Source of the DNA: Bryobacterales bacterium
GTDB lineage: Bacteria > Acidobacteriota > Terriglobia > Bryobacterales > UBA6623
Assembly: GCA_028819235.1 (NCBI GenBank)
Contig: JAPPMC010000003.1
Location: 1 to 33,416 of the forward strand
DNA: 33,416 nt
Direction of reading: 5' to 3'
Position 1 is the stretch's first letter. Each line of letters starts with the position of its first letter. Shown in pieces: positions 26,082 through 33,416 of the stretch. The notes beneath the pieces are model-generated. The model had not been told where the DNA came from. It ran no database searches and saw nothing but the letters and a program-made list of their open reading frames with translations. The position numbers and the translations under genes are program-made.

Positions 26082-27623
26082 ATGGCTGATCGCCCACGCG
26101 AATCGTTGGGACCGCTTCGGACGATTGCCGGACCGTCTGCAACAGTCCCCTCGATAGTTCAGGAGAGCGCCCACGCTTACGGCGACCGGGCCTTCCTAGT
26201 CGACGAGGACGGGCAGGTGCTCTCGTTCGCAGAGAACAGCCGTCGGGCCAATCAGTTCGCAAACGCACTCCTGGCCCTTGGCGCAGGCCCAGGGACGGTA
26301 GTGGGGGTCTTCAGCCCGAACTCCTTCGACTTCGTTACCGCAGCCTATGGCACGCTCGCCAGCGGCGCGGTATTGACGCCGTTCAATTCAAGCTACAAGA
26401 GACGTGAGCTCACTCACCAGATCCTCACTTCCGGGGCGTCGTTGGTATTCGCCGAGAGGAGCCTGCTTCCGAGGCTCCAAGAATGCAGAGATGCCATTGG
26501 AAACTGCCATGTGGTCGAACTCCGGCCGGACTTCTGGGCCTCGGCGTCAGACGCTCGCCCTGACTGCACGATCGACCGGGACTCGGACGTGGCCTTCCTG
26601 CCCTACTCCAGCGGCACGACCGGCTTTTCCAAGGGAGTGGAACTCACGCAGGGCAACCTCGTGGCATCGATCCGCCAGCTCCTCTTCTCCCGGGCATCCA
26701 TGTTCGAGGAGCGCGGCCGCATCTATGTATTCCTCCCGCTGTACCACATATACGGATTCAACGTAGTGCTGAACGTCATCATGGCGGCCGGAGGCTGTAT
26801 CCACCTTCGCCGACGATTCAGCATGGACGATTGCTTGGACACGCTGGAGCGCCAACGCATCACAAGCCTGCCGCTCGTTCCGCCGGTGCTGCTTGACATG
26901 CTCTCGCGGGACGACCTCGCCAGTCGGGACATGTCGGCCCTGCGCTGGGTCAACATCGGCGCAGCGCCCGTTCCGCTCCCGGCCGTGCATCGCTTCGTCG
27001 AGACCACCGGCGTCACCGTCCGCCAGGGGTACGGCATGACGGAGACCGCGGGCATTGCGACGACAAACCCCGAGCGCGCGGACTGGGACGTGGCCGAGAC
27101 CGCGGGATTGCCGGTTCGGGGCATGGACGCGGCCATCTTTGACCTGACCAACGGGCAGCGCCAGCTTGCGACTGGCCAAGTCGGGGAGGTGGCGCTTAGG
27201 GGGCCCAACGTCATGCTGGGGTATCACAATGCTCCCGAGGAGAATGCCCGGGTGCTGCGCAACGGGTGGTTCTACACCGGCGACGTGGGGAAGATCGACG
27301 AAATGGGCCGCGTCCACTTGGTGGACCGCAAGCGCGAGATGATCAAGTACAAGGGCTTCCAGGTCCTTCCAGCCGAGCTTGAGTCTGTGATCCTGGAGCT
27401 CCCGCAAGTGTGCGACGTCGCAGTCGTGGGAGTCCGGGACGCTTATAGGGCCGAGAGGCCAAAGGCGTTCGTGGCCCTGCATCCCGGACAGTCGCTTGAA
27501 GCGATCGCCATCCAGAGGCACGTTCGGTCCCAGGTGGCGGGATACAAACAGGTCCGAGATGTGGAATTCGTGCGGAGGATCCCACGCTCCCCAGCGGGGA
27601 AGATCCTCAGGCGGCTGCTATAG
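26082..27623 (+). CDS. AMP-binding acyl-CoA ligase (4-coumarate-CoA-ligase-like)
   Basis: A 513-residue ANL-family enzyme activating a carboxylic acid with ATP and joining it to CoA. Motifs in order: LPYSSGTTGFSKG (173-185), YGMTE (317-321), GWFYTGDVG (395-403), YKGFQVLPAELE (423-434) and the catalytic K507 in PAGKILRRLL. The pattern is closest to 4-coumarate-CoA ligases, but aryl, medium-chain and other acids are possible. The ribosome site is GGGGGAAG. Its last 17 bases overlap the end of the convergent BatD-like gene. No partner genes of a degradation pathway lie beside it. Confidence 0.92.
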   Translation: MADRPRESLGPLRTIAGPSATVPSIVQESAHAYGDRAFLVDEDGQVLSFAENSRRANQFANALLALGAGPGTVVGVFSPNSFDFVTAAYGTLASGAVLTPFNSSYKRRELTHQILTSGASLVFAERSLLPRLQECRDAIGNCHVVELRPDFWASASDARPDCTIDRDSDVAFLPYSSGTTGFSKGVELTQGNLVASIRQLLFSRASMFEERGRIYVFLPLYHIYGFNVVLNVIMAAGGCIHLRRRFSMDDCLDTLERQRITSLPLVPPVLLDMLSRDDLASRDMSALRWVNIGAAPVPLPAVHRFVETTGVTVRQGYGMTETAGIATTNPERADWDVAETAGLPVRGMDAAIFDLTNGQRQLATGQVGEVALRGPNVMLGYHNAPEENARVLRNGWFYTGDVGKIDEMGRVHLVDRKREMIKYKGFQVLPAELESVILELPQVCDVAVVGVRDAYRAERPKAFVALHPGQSLEAIAIQRHVRSQVAGYKQVRDVEFVRRIPRSPAGKILRRLL

Positions 27624-28647
27624 GGCCTCTGGGCTCCGGCGTTTGCGGCGTCTCGCCTTCGTCGGAAGCCGCAGCGAGATTGAGCGGGATCGTCTGCCGG
27701 ATGAAGTTCCTAGCGGCCGTCACCGCCCCGCTGGTCTCGTCGCGGGCGGGGACGAACTTGGCGAACTTAACCATGTCGGCGCTCTGGAGGAAGTCGCGAA
27801 GCAGGGCTTGGTGCCCTTTGGAGATCACCGGAAGCCCCGAAATCTCGCGGAGGAACTCCTCGGTTGTGCGCTCGGGGGCGTGCACGCCGAAGCGGCCCTC
27901 GATGTAGTGCCTCACGATGGCCGAGAGGCCTCTGTAGAACGCATCCACATCCCCGTCGGCGAGCAGCGAGGTGTTCAGCAGGGCGTCAAGAGCGGCCAGT
28001 GCGACCTCGTGCGGCGGAGGTGGTTCTGGCACCGCCGCCCGACGCCGTTGGCGAATCCAATACAGCAGGAGCGTCCCCAGCGCGACGGCCGCAACCCCAC
28101 CGACCACCCATTGCCACCACGGCACGGGCACGTCCAGCGGGCCGGCTATGTCCTGCAGCTCTGAGTCACCCTCGATCAGGCTGCTCGTAACCGGAACAAT
28201 CAGGGGATCGGTGCTCAGAGAACTGGAGTCCCCAATGCGTACCTTCAGGCTTGGAAGCTCGTAGTCACCAGGCAGGAACGGCTGCAGCCAGTAATCTCGA
28301 CCGTGTAGCACCGTGCCACCATCGAGAAGGCGAGACGGGATTTCTGCCTCTCGGACTACGCCGAACTGCCCGAAATCGTCCTCACGGTCGGCCGACGGGA
28401 ACTCCACGGGCTCGCCCTCGGCCGCCTCCGCGAACAACGTGAGCTGCAGTTGGTCTGCGGTTGTGATGGTCTTCCTGTCCAGACGCAGCTCCAGCCGTAG
28501 AGATCCCTGCTCCACCTGATCCGAGATCCCGTCCGGAGTCGCCTCCCCTTCGCCCTGCGGACCACAACCCTGCAGGCACAGCACAAGCCCCGCCAACGCG
28601 ACCGCAGGAGAGATCCAAAGGGATCCCAGCGGTCGGAGGCGGGCCAT
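27607..28647 (-). CDS. BatD-like lipoprotein with one membrane helix
   Basis: A 346-residue protein with a lipobox LQGC at 25-28 (C28 lipidated). Residues 45-160 are a beta-rich, BatD-like periplasmic domain (LELRLDRKTITTADQLQLT). A membrane helix at about 177-198 follows, then a cytoplasmic helical domain with YIEGRFGVHAPERTTEEFL, typical of the DUF4381/BatD tail. It overlaps the DUF58 stop by one base (TGATG), so the pair is translationally coupled. In related operons such proteins work with a MoxR ATPase and von Willebrand proteins; none are next to it here. A lipidated N-terminus plus an internal helix is unusual. Confidence 0.7.
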   Translation of the reverse strand: MARLRPLGSLWISPAVALAGLVLCLQGCGPQGEGEATPDGISDQVEQGSLRLELRLDRKTITTADQLQLTLFAEAAEGEPVEFPSADREDDFGQFGVVREAEIPSRLLDGGTVLHGRDYWLQPFLPGDYELPSLKVRIGDSSSLSTDPLIVPVTSSLIEGDSELQDIAGPLDVPVPWWQWVVGGVAAVALGTLLLYWIRQRRRAAVPEPPPPHEVALAALDALLNTSLLADGDVDAFYRGLSAIVRHYIEGRFGVHAPERTTEEFLREISGLPVISKGHQALLRDFLQSADMVKFAKFVPARDETSGAVTAARNFIRQTIPLNLAAASDEGETPQTPEPRGPIAAA

Positions 28648-29555
28648 CAGCGGCGATTGCTCCGCTTGCGAAACAACGCGCGCAGGTCGCGCACATAGTC
28701 GCGCCCCGCCTCGATCTGGACCTCGTCGATTCCGCTCGCCTGGAATAGCGCGCGGCGGTTCTCGATCCGGTTAAATGCACGCCTCGCGTACTCTTCGCGA
28801 ACGCGACGGCTGGACGTGTCTAGCAACAGCCGCTGACCCGTCTCCGGATCCTCAAGCTCGACCAATCCTACATCCGGCAGTTCATTCTCGCGGGCGTCGC
28901 CAATCGCCACGGCGATCAGGTCGTGCCGACGGGCCAGGATGCGCAGCTCCTTACCTGAGTTCTCGGCCAGCGGGACCGAGGTCAGGAAGTCCGAAACCAA
29001 GAAGACCACCCCGCGCTTGTGGGTCACCTTGCCGAGGTACTCGAGCGCCGCAGAGAGGTCGGTGCCGACACCCTTGGGCTGAAAGCGTAGAAGCTCGCGG
29101 ATCAGTCGCAGCACGTGCCGGCGACCCTTCGCCGGGGCGATCGACAGCTCAACCCCATCGGTGAAGACGATCATGCCGACCTTGTCGTTGTTCCGGATGG
29201 CGGCGAACGCCAGCAGCGCGCAGAACTCCGCGGCGGCTTCATTCTTGAGCTGGCTACGACTCCCGAACCTTCCGGAGGCGGACAGGTCCACCAGCAACCA
29301 GACGGTGAGCTCGCGCTCTTCGACGTAGCGCTTGACGAATGGTCGGCCCATTCGGGCGGTGACGTTCCAATCAATGCTGCGGATTTCGTCTCCAGGCTCG
29401 TACTCGCGCACCTCCTCGAATTCGATGCCCGTACCCTTGAATACGCTGCTGTACTCACCAGCCAGAACCTCGGTCACGGCCTTGTTGGTGTAGATCTCAA
29501 TTAGCCGGACCTTCCTCGCGATGCTCCGGGTGAAATCCTTGACGTCAACGTCCAT
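28647..29555 (-). CDS. DUF58 protein with von Willebrand-like domain
   Basis: A 302-residue DUF58 protein. The core YEPGDEIRSIDWNVTARMG (52-70) is the family signature and LLVDLSASGRFGS has a MIDAS-like DxSxS (D90, S92, S94). Members usually act with MoxR AAA ATPases in assembly or activation of complexes, or stress resistance. No MoxR gene precedes it; 544 bp without a gene lie upstream. It is translationally coupled to the BatD-like gene downstream. The ATG start at 29555 gives a normal length for the family. Confidence 0.93.
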   Translation of the reverse strand: MDVDVKDFTRSIARKVRLIEIYTNKAVTEVLAGEYSSVFKGTGIEFEEVREYEPGDEIRSIDWNVTARMGRPFVKRYVEERELTVWLLVDLSASGRFGSRSQLKNEAAAEFCALLAFAAIRNNDKVGMIVFTDGVELSIAPAKGRRHVLRLIRELLRFQPKGVGTDLSAALEYLGKVTHKRGVVFLVSDFLTSVPLAENSGKELRILARRHDLIAVAIGDARENELPDVGLVELEDPETGQRLLLDTSSRRVREEYARRAFNRIENRRALFQASGIDEVQIEAGRDYVRDLRALFRKRSNRR

Positions 29556-30099
29556 AAGTGCCAGCGCAGTGAGGCCGGCCAGATGGCCAAGGCTCTAGAC
29601 CGAGGGACCGACGGATACCCTGCCCCTTCAAGATAGCGACGATCGACCAACCATCATGAAGGGCTTACCGGTCGCCCGACGGCATAGGTTGTGGCCTGGT
29701 TGTCCCAATCGCCGTCTGCGGGCGTGTGGGAGCCGTACCGGGACCGGCAATGGCGCCAGCCGTTTCGGAACGCTAGCGGGCGGAAGCGGGCAGTGATCTT
29801 AGCGATAAGTGATGGCGGAGTAGACACCTCTCCCCGGAATCCAAACTGACCCTCGCAGTGCAAGTAGAGACCCAAAGTCCTGTCCATTCTGCAGAGCGAG
29901 AACGACGAGCAAGATCAGCCCCGCCCCGCCGCGGAGAATCGAGGGGCGGTGCCCGCCTCCGTCACGCCAGTGGGCATTGCTGCCGGCCCCAGTGACCATC
30001 CCGGGCCGGTCCCCCATACGGTTCCATCTGCGGTTGTCAAGGCCCCCCCATACTGGCCCTCGGCAGGAACTCCGGGCAACCCGACCACCCACCGACGTG
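29556..30099. other. Intergenic, no gene seen
   Basis: About 540 bp between the receptor stop and the DUF58 start. Two minus-strand frames cross it, one with a short hydrophobic stretch (GAGLILLVVLAL), but neither has a ribosome site or family match. In particular, no remnant of a MoxR ATPase was found on either strand. Confidence 0.4.
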
Positions 30100-32982
30100 T
30101 CAGAACTGGAATCGGACGCCGATCTTCATCGCGATCGGATCGAGCGCTGCGATGACGCGCTTGTCGTCCCCAGTTCGCAGGGAGAAGTTCGTGACCGCAC
30201 TCGAGTTGAACACGTTGTACAGGTCAACCATCAGGGTTAGCGTGTTATTGGTCTCGGCCCCCAGGGAGAACGCCTTGTCGAGGCGGACATCGGCTACTGT
30301 CACGTTATCGGAGCGGTTCTCGCCCAGGTTGGTGAGAAAAACCGGCTGGTTGGTGCCGGTGCCCGGGATGTCGACTCTTTGGATCAGAGCATATGGCCAG
30401 CCGCTCTGATGGCGCACATTCGCTGACAGCCCAACGGAGTACGGCAGCGTGTAGCGAGCTAGCAGGCGGCCACCCCAGTTGGTCGTCGCCTGCCGGGCAT
30501 CCACATCAAGGCTGTGATTCTGCCAAATTCGCCCATGTCCCCCGGAGCCGACGACCAGCGGATCGGAAAAGAGCGGACTGCGTGATTCGCCGGCAGCTGC
30601 GCGGAACTCGTTACGCCACTGATAGTCGAAGCTGGCCTGCAGCAAGAAGCCGCCGCTGAAGCGCCGGTTCGCTGCCACTTGGACGGTGTCGTAGGTAGCA
30701 TCCATGCCAGGAAGGGTGGCGATTTGGTTGTCGACTAGATCCGCAACATCGTCAGGTACGCGCTGCACGTTTATTGGGGCGCCCGTGATCGCGTTAAGCG
30801 GGCAATCCCAGTTGGGGTCGCTCGAGCACGCGATGCCGCGTCCGGCCAGCAGCGCGGCCTGCTGCGGCCTGTTCCAAGTTCCGCTGTCGCCGTTCAGGTC
30901 CTTGCGCACGTAGGACGCACGGACGGAGGTGTTCGCGACCAACTCGCGCTCGAGCGATATGTTGATCTCGTCGACATATTCGGTGGACAGTTCGGGATCG
31001 ATCGGCGTTCCCTCTGAGCCGAGTTCCATGCCAGTGGCACCGAGTTCGTCCAGCTTGGTACCCAGTTCGTCCGGGCCGTCGTAGATGCCGTTGCCGTTCG
31101 GATCGAGGAAGGTGTACCGGACCCAGGCCGTGCTGGCCGGATTAGCGTTGGCGTGAGAATCCGCGAGATTCAGGAAATACCGACCGAAGTGCCCCTTGAG
31201 CACAGTGCCCTGGACCGGAGCGAATGCCACGCCCAATCGCGGTGCCCAGGTGTTCCAAACCACGTTTGTCCGGCCCGCGACAGTGCCACTGGGGAAGAAG
31301 TCGGCCAAGAAGGGGCCGGACACCGCATCGAGGAAGTAGGTGCGCTGCTGCTCGAAACGCACACCCAGATTCAATGACAGCCAGCCCACCGGCCGCCACG
31401 TGTCCTGGACGAACGCGGCGTGGTGCCGGTTGCGGTTGTCCGACGGGACTTCCCCTTCCGCCGGCACGCTGAAGAGCATGATCCGGTCGACGTTGAATGG
31501 ACGCTCGTTCGCGCTGTCGTCCAGATAGCGGATGTGCCCGGAATTGGCGTTCGATCCGAAGCGGCTGCTATCGATCTGGAATTCGTAGCCCACCTTGAGG
31601 TCGTGGCTTCCTCCGAAGTCCGCCACGTAGTGGTTCATGCCTAGGGTGACCTGCGGTTTCCAGCGGACGAAGGTGAACGGCGGCGAGCCATTGGCGCTAG
31701 GGAACCAGCCCGCTCCGCTCAGCCGGCCAGTCGCCGTGTCCAGTCGGGGCGGCTGCTGGCTCGGATCGACCTGCGGCACCATGGGCCAGCCAAACCCGAA
31801 GTGCTTGGCGGCGACGGTCATGAACGTGCGGCTATTCCAGACCCGCTGCCACTCGGCCTTGTACGCCCAGCTCCAGCTCGCCTGGGCGAGCACTGAGTCA
31901 GGACCAACATCCGCAGACAACCCGCGCTTGGGCTTCTCCTTCAACCCCCACTGCGCGTAGCCGATCAGCTGGTCCCGGTCGCTCAGGCGCACTGTCGCCT
32001 TGCCGCCGAATCCATCGAAGTCGCCCAGATCGGTGGCCAGGGATCGGTCGACTCCGGACACCGCCTTGTCGATGCGGAAGTGGTTGTAGAACGCGTAGAA
32101 CCAGGCGCGGTCGCGTACGATCGGCCCGCCGATGTCGGCGTGGGTTTCGAAGAACAGCAAGTTCGGGTTGCCGGTGTACCCGCGGGCCTCCAGACCCGCG
32201 TTGGTGTTGTCGCCCACGAAGTGTTCATCCTCGTAGTCGCCGTGGAACATGCCGTGGAAGTCGTTGCCGCCGCTCTTCATGGTCATCATGACGAGCGAGC
32301 CCGGAGCAGTCATCTCCACGTCGGCGCCGGCTGCCGTGGTCGTAAACTCCTCGATCGAGTAGTAGTCGAAGTAGAATCCAGTGCCCCCGCTGCCCTCCGT
32401 CGTGTCCACTCCGTCGGCGAGAATCCGGTTTTGGCTCCGCACGCCGAAGCTCTCGTAGCCGGTCTGCTGGCTCTTGTGCGATCCGCCAACATCGAAGCCG
32501 CGCATGCGGACCCCCGCCGTCTGCGCTAGCACGGCCCAAACATCCGTTGCGGACGGCACTTGCTGCAACTCCGCCAATCCGAAGTCGTTTACCAACGCCG
32601 TCGTCTTGATGTCCACCACGGGCGGGGCGCCCGTGACGATGATCGTCTCCTGCACGGCGGCAACCTCGAAGACCGTGTCAATCCGGATCACCCTGTTGCC
32701 TTCCACGATGACGCCCTCACGAACGACCGTTTGGAATCCCGGAGACTCGAACGTGAGGTCGTAGGATCCCCGCCTGAGGGCCCGGAATCGGTACGAACCG
32801 TCGACGAGGGTTACGGTGGCGAGCGGAGCGATGAGAGCTTCCCCGTGAATCGTGACCGTCGCTCCAGACACGGCCAAGTCCTGGCCGTCTACAACGACGC
32901 CCTCGATTGCACCTGACGTTTGGGCGGTCGCCGGACCCGCTGCGGCCAGAAGCAGTGCGGCGCACCAGCGGGACATCCGCAT
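30100..32982 (-). CDS. TonB-dependent receptor, Oar-like
   Basis: A 960-residue outer-membrane receptor. The signal peptide is MRMSRWCAALLLAAAGPATA; I chose ATG 32982 because it opens this peptide directly, over the longer frame starting at 33123. A carboxypeptidase-regulatory-like domain (GAIEGVVVDGQDLAVSGATV, about 24-105) precedes the plug (starting near ETIIVTG, about 115) and a large beta barrel to the C-terminal Phe (KIGVRFQF). This domain order is characteristic of the numerous Oar-type receptors of Acidobacteriota, which import or bind large substrates, often glycans or peptides. No TonB box is obvious. Its ligand is unknown; no binding partner or hydrolase is adjacent. TATACC lies 18 bases upstream. 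Confidence 0.93.
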   Translation of the reverse strand: MRMSRWCAALLLAAAGPATAQTSGAIEGVVVDGQDLAVSGATVTIHGEALIAPLATVTLVDGSYRFRALRRGSYDLTFESPGFQTVVREGVIVEGNRVIRIDTVFEVAAVQETIIVTGAPPVVDIKTTALVNDFGLAELQQVPSATDVWAVLAQTAGVRMRGFDVGGSHKSQQTGYESFGVRSQNRILADGVDTTEGSGGTGFYFDYYSIEEFTTTAAGADVEMTAPGSLVMMTMKSGGNDFHGMFHGDYEDEHFVGDNTNAGLEARGYTGNPNLLFFETHADIGGPIVRDRAWFYAFYNHFRIDKAVSGVDRSLATDLGDFDGFGGKATVRLSDRDQLIGYAQWGLKEKPKRGLSADVGPDSVLAQASWSWAYKAEWQRVWNSRTFMTVAAKHFGFGWPMVPQVDPSQQPPRLDTATGRLSGAGWFPSANGSPPFTFVRWKPQVTLGMNHYVADFGGSHDLKVGYEFQIDSSRFGSNANSGHIRYLDDSANERPFNVDRIMLFSVPAEGEVPSDNRNRHHAAFVQDTWRPVGWLSLNLGVRFEQQRTYFLDAVSGPFLADFFPSGTVAGRTNVVWNTWAPRLGVAFAPVQGTVLKGHFGRYFLNLADSHANANPASTAWVRYTFLDPNGNGIYDGPDELGTKLDELGATGMELGSEGTPIDPELSTEYVDEINISLERELVANTSVRASYVRKDLNGDSGTWNRPQQAALLAGRGIACSSDPNWDCPLNAITGAPINVQRVPDDVADLVDNQIATLPGMDATYDTVQVAANRRFSGGFLLQASFDYQWRNEFRAAAGESRSPLFSDPLVVGSGGHGRIWQNHSLDVDARQATTNWGGRLLARYTLPYSVGLSANVRHQSGWPYALIQRVDIPGTGTNQPVFLTNLGENRSDNVTVADVRLDKAFSLGAETNNTLTLMVDLYNVFNSSAVTNFSLRTGDDKRVIAALDPIAMKIGVRFQF

Positions 32983-33215
32983 CTGCCCGCCCAGCAAGGT
33001 ATACGTCTTCAGTCCGCCGCATCGATCGTCAATCGTGGCCGTTGGCACCGAAATCGACACTGCTGCCCGCTGCTGTCCGGCTCGTTCTTGTACTCGAAAC
33101 CAACAGGACTTGTTGATACCCATTCTGACGGCTTTGGGCTACATCATTTTGAATGTCCCCCGGTCGATCGCAAAACCGCCGGCTCTGATGCCACTCCAAC
33201 CAAACGAACCGTGCC
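32983..33215. other. Receptor promoter region
   Basis: Between the receptor start and the small plus-strand ORF. It contains TATACC 18 bases before the receptor ATG and a TTGACG further upstream, 23 bp away, which is too far for a standard promoter. An upstream in-frame extension of the receptor from 33123 is also possible. Confidence 0.3.
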
Positions 33216-33416
33216 ATGAACAAGCGCTTGCTGGCCCGACCGAACTGCATCTCGCCCGGCCGCAACGTCGTCTTCGACTCCGCCAACCTCGACTTCACAA
33301 CCCTGCCCGACTGGGACAACGACCACACCCTCGATGAGCCGTGCGCGGGCACCCGCGGGTCCGCCCTGCCCTTGCCCCATAAGTCACGAGCGGGGCTCCT
33401 GCTGAGACGCGGCTAG
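33216..33416 (+). CDS. Hypothetical 66-residue ORF at window end
   Basis: From ATG 33216 to a TAG at the last three bases of the window. The first 45 codons have mostly G/C third positions and sensible composition (FDSANLDFTTLPDWDNDHTL), as in real genes here, while the rest (HKSRAGLLLRRG) looks random. No ribosome site or family is seen. It may be a truncated gene start; the divergent receptor is its neighbour. Confidence 0.3.
   Translation: MNKRLLARPNCISPGRNVVFDSANLDFTTLPDWDNDHTLDEPCAGTRGSALPLPHKSRAGLLLRRG

Noticed and set aside
25654..26268. A 204-codon minus-strand frame across the region before the acyl-CoA ligase
   Set aside because: It overlaps the ligase N-terminus, has shadow-like Arg/Pro/Ser composition and no family motif.
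29799..30092. A minus-strand frame with a hydrophobic stretch upstream of the DUF58 gene, considered as a small membrane protein or MoxR remnant
   Set aside because: Gly/Arg-rich flanks, no Walker motifs and no ribosome site.
33344..33357. CGCGGG-CA-CCCGCG inverted repeat near the window end
   Set aside because: Two-base loop in very GC-rich DNA inside a possible ORF; likely chance.
1..33416. CRISPR arrays, tRNA and rRNA genes
   Set aside because: I looked for regular repeats, T-arm motifs and rRNA-like conserved runs on both strands and saw none.

Overview
The window is GC-rich (by eye about 60% or a little more) bacterial chromosome with long, mostly minus-strand operons. It most resembles Acidobacteriota. 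The evidence is an Oar-like TonB receptor with an N-terminal carboxypeptidase-regulatory domain, a bacillithiol gene (bshC), the paired DUF1552 / DUF1592-cytochrome genes common in Acidobacteriota and Planctomycetota, sulfatase and ThuA-type degradation genes, and several Tat-exported enzymes. This placement is an inference from gene content; there is no rRNA or tRNA in the window.

Layout. (1) 1-4560 (minus): a compact operon of a multi-domain DUF1592 cytochrome protein, a DUF1552 protein and a Tat-exported agarase-like glycoside hydrolase that runs off the left edge and was found by reading the sequence. (2) 4561-6414: a graveyard region with two different decayed IS4-type transposase fragments, a 65-residue membrane peptide and a broken ThuA-like gene. 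(3) 6415-7869: a sulfatase with a 20-bp perfect palindrome upstream. (4) 8188-12977 (minus): a sulfur/lipid operon of zinc-ribbon membrane peptide, Rrf2 regulator, cysK, lipA and lnt, headed internally by a perfect inverted repeat that looks like the Rrf2 operator and encloses a -10 box. Two weak ORFs follow. (5) 13324-16260: a DUF932-like protein and an AAA ATPase with a C-terminal winged-helix-like part, an accessory-looking pair. (6) 16400-21416: fabH, a Tat-exported amidohydrolase, a TPR protein and a DapA-fold protein that has lost both catalytic residues. (7) 21461-25732: bshC with a Tat-exported D-threonine-aldolase-like gene, then an intact DapA-family gene. (8) 26082-29555: an acyl-CoA ligase convergent with, and overlapping, a BatD-like/DUF58 pair that has no MoxR gene beside it. 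(9) 30100-32982: the large TonB-dependent receptor.

Together the genes suggest a heterotroph that degrades polymers, possibly sulfated polysaccharides (glycoside hydrolase, sulfatase, ThuA remnant, TonB receptor), exports several cofactor-dependent enzymes by Tat, and uses bacillithiol. The best candidates for new biology are the Rrf2-controlled cysteine/lipoate/lipoprotein operon, the DapA-like pseudoenzyme, the CRP-like palindrome and the DUF932/ATPase pair.
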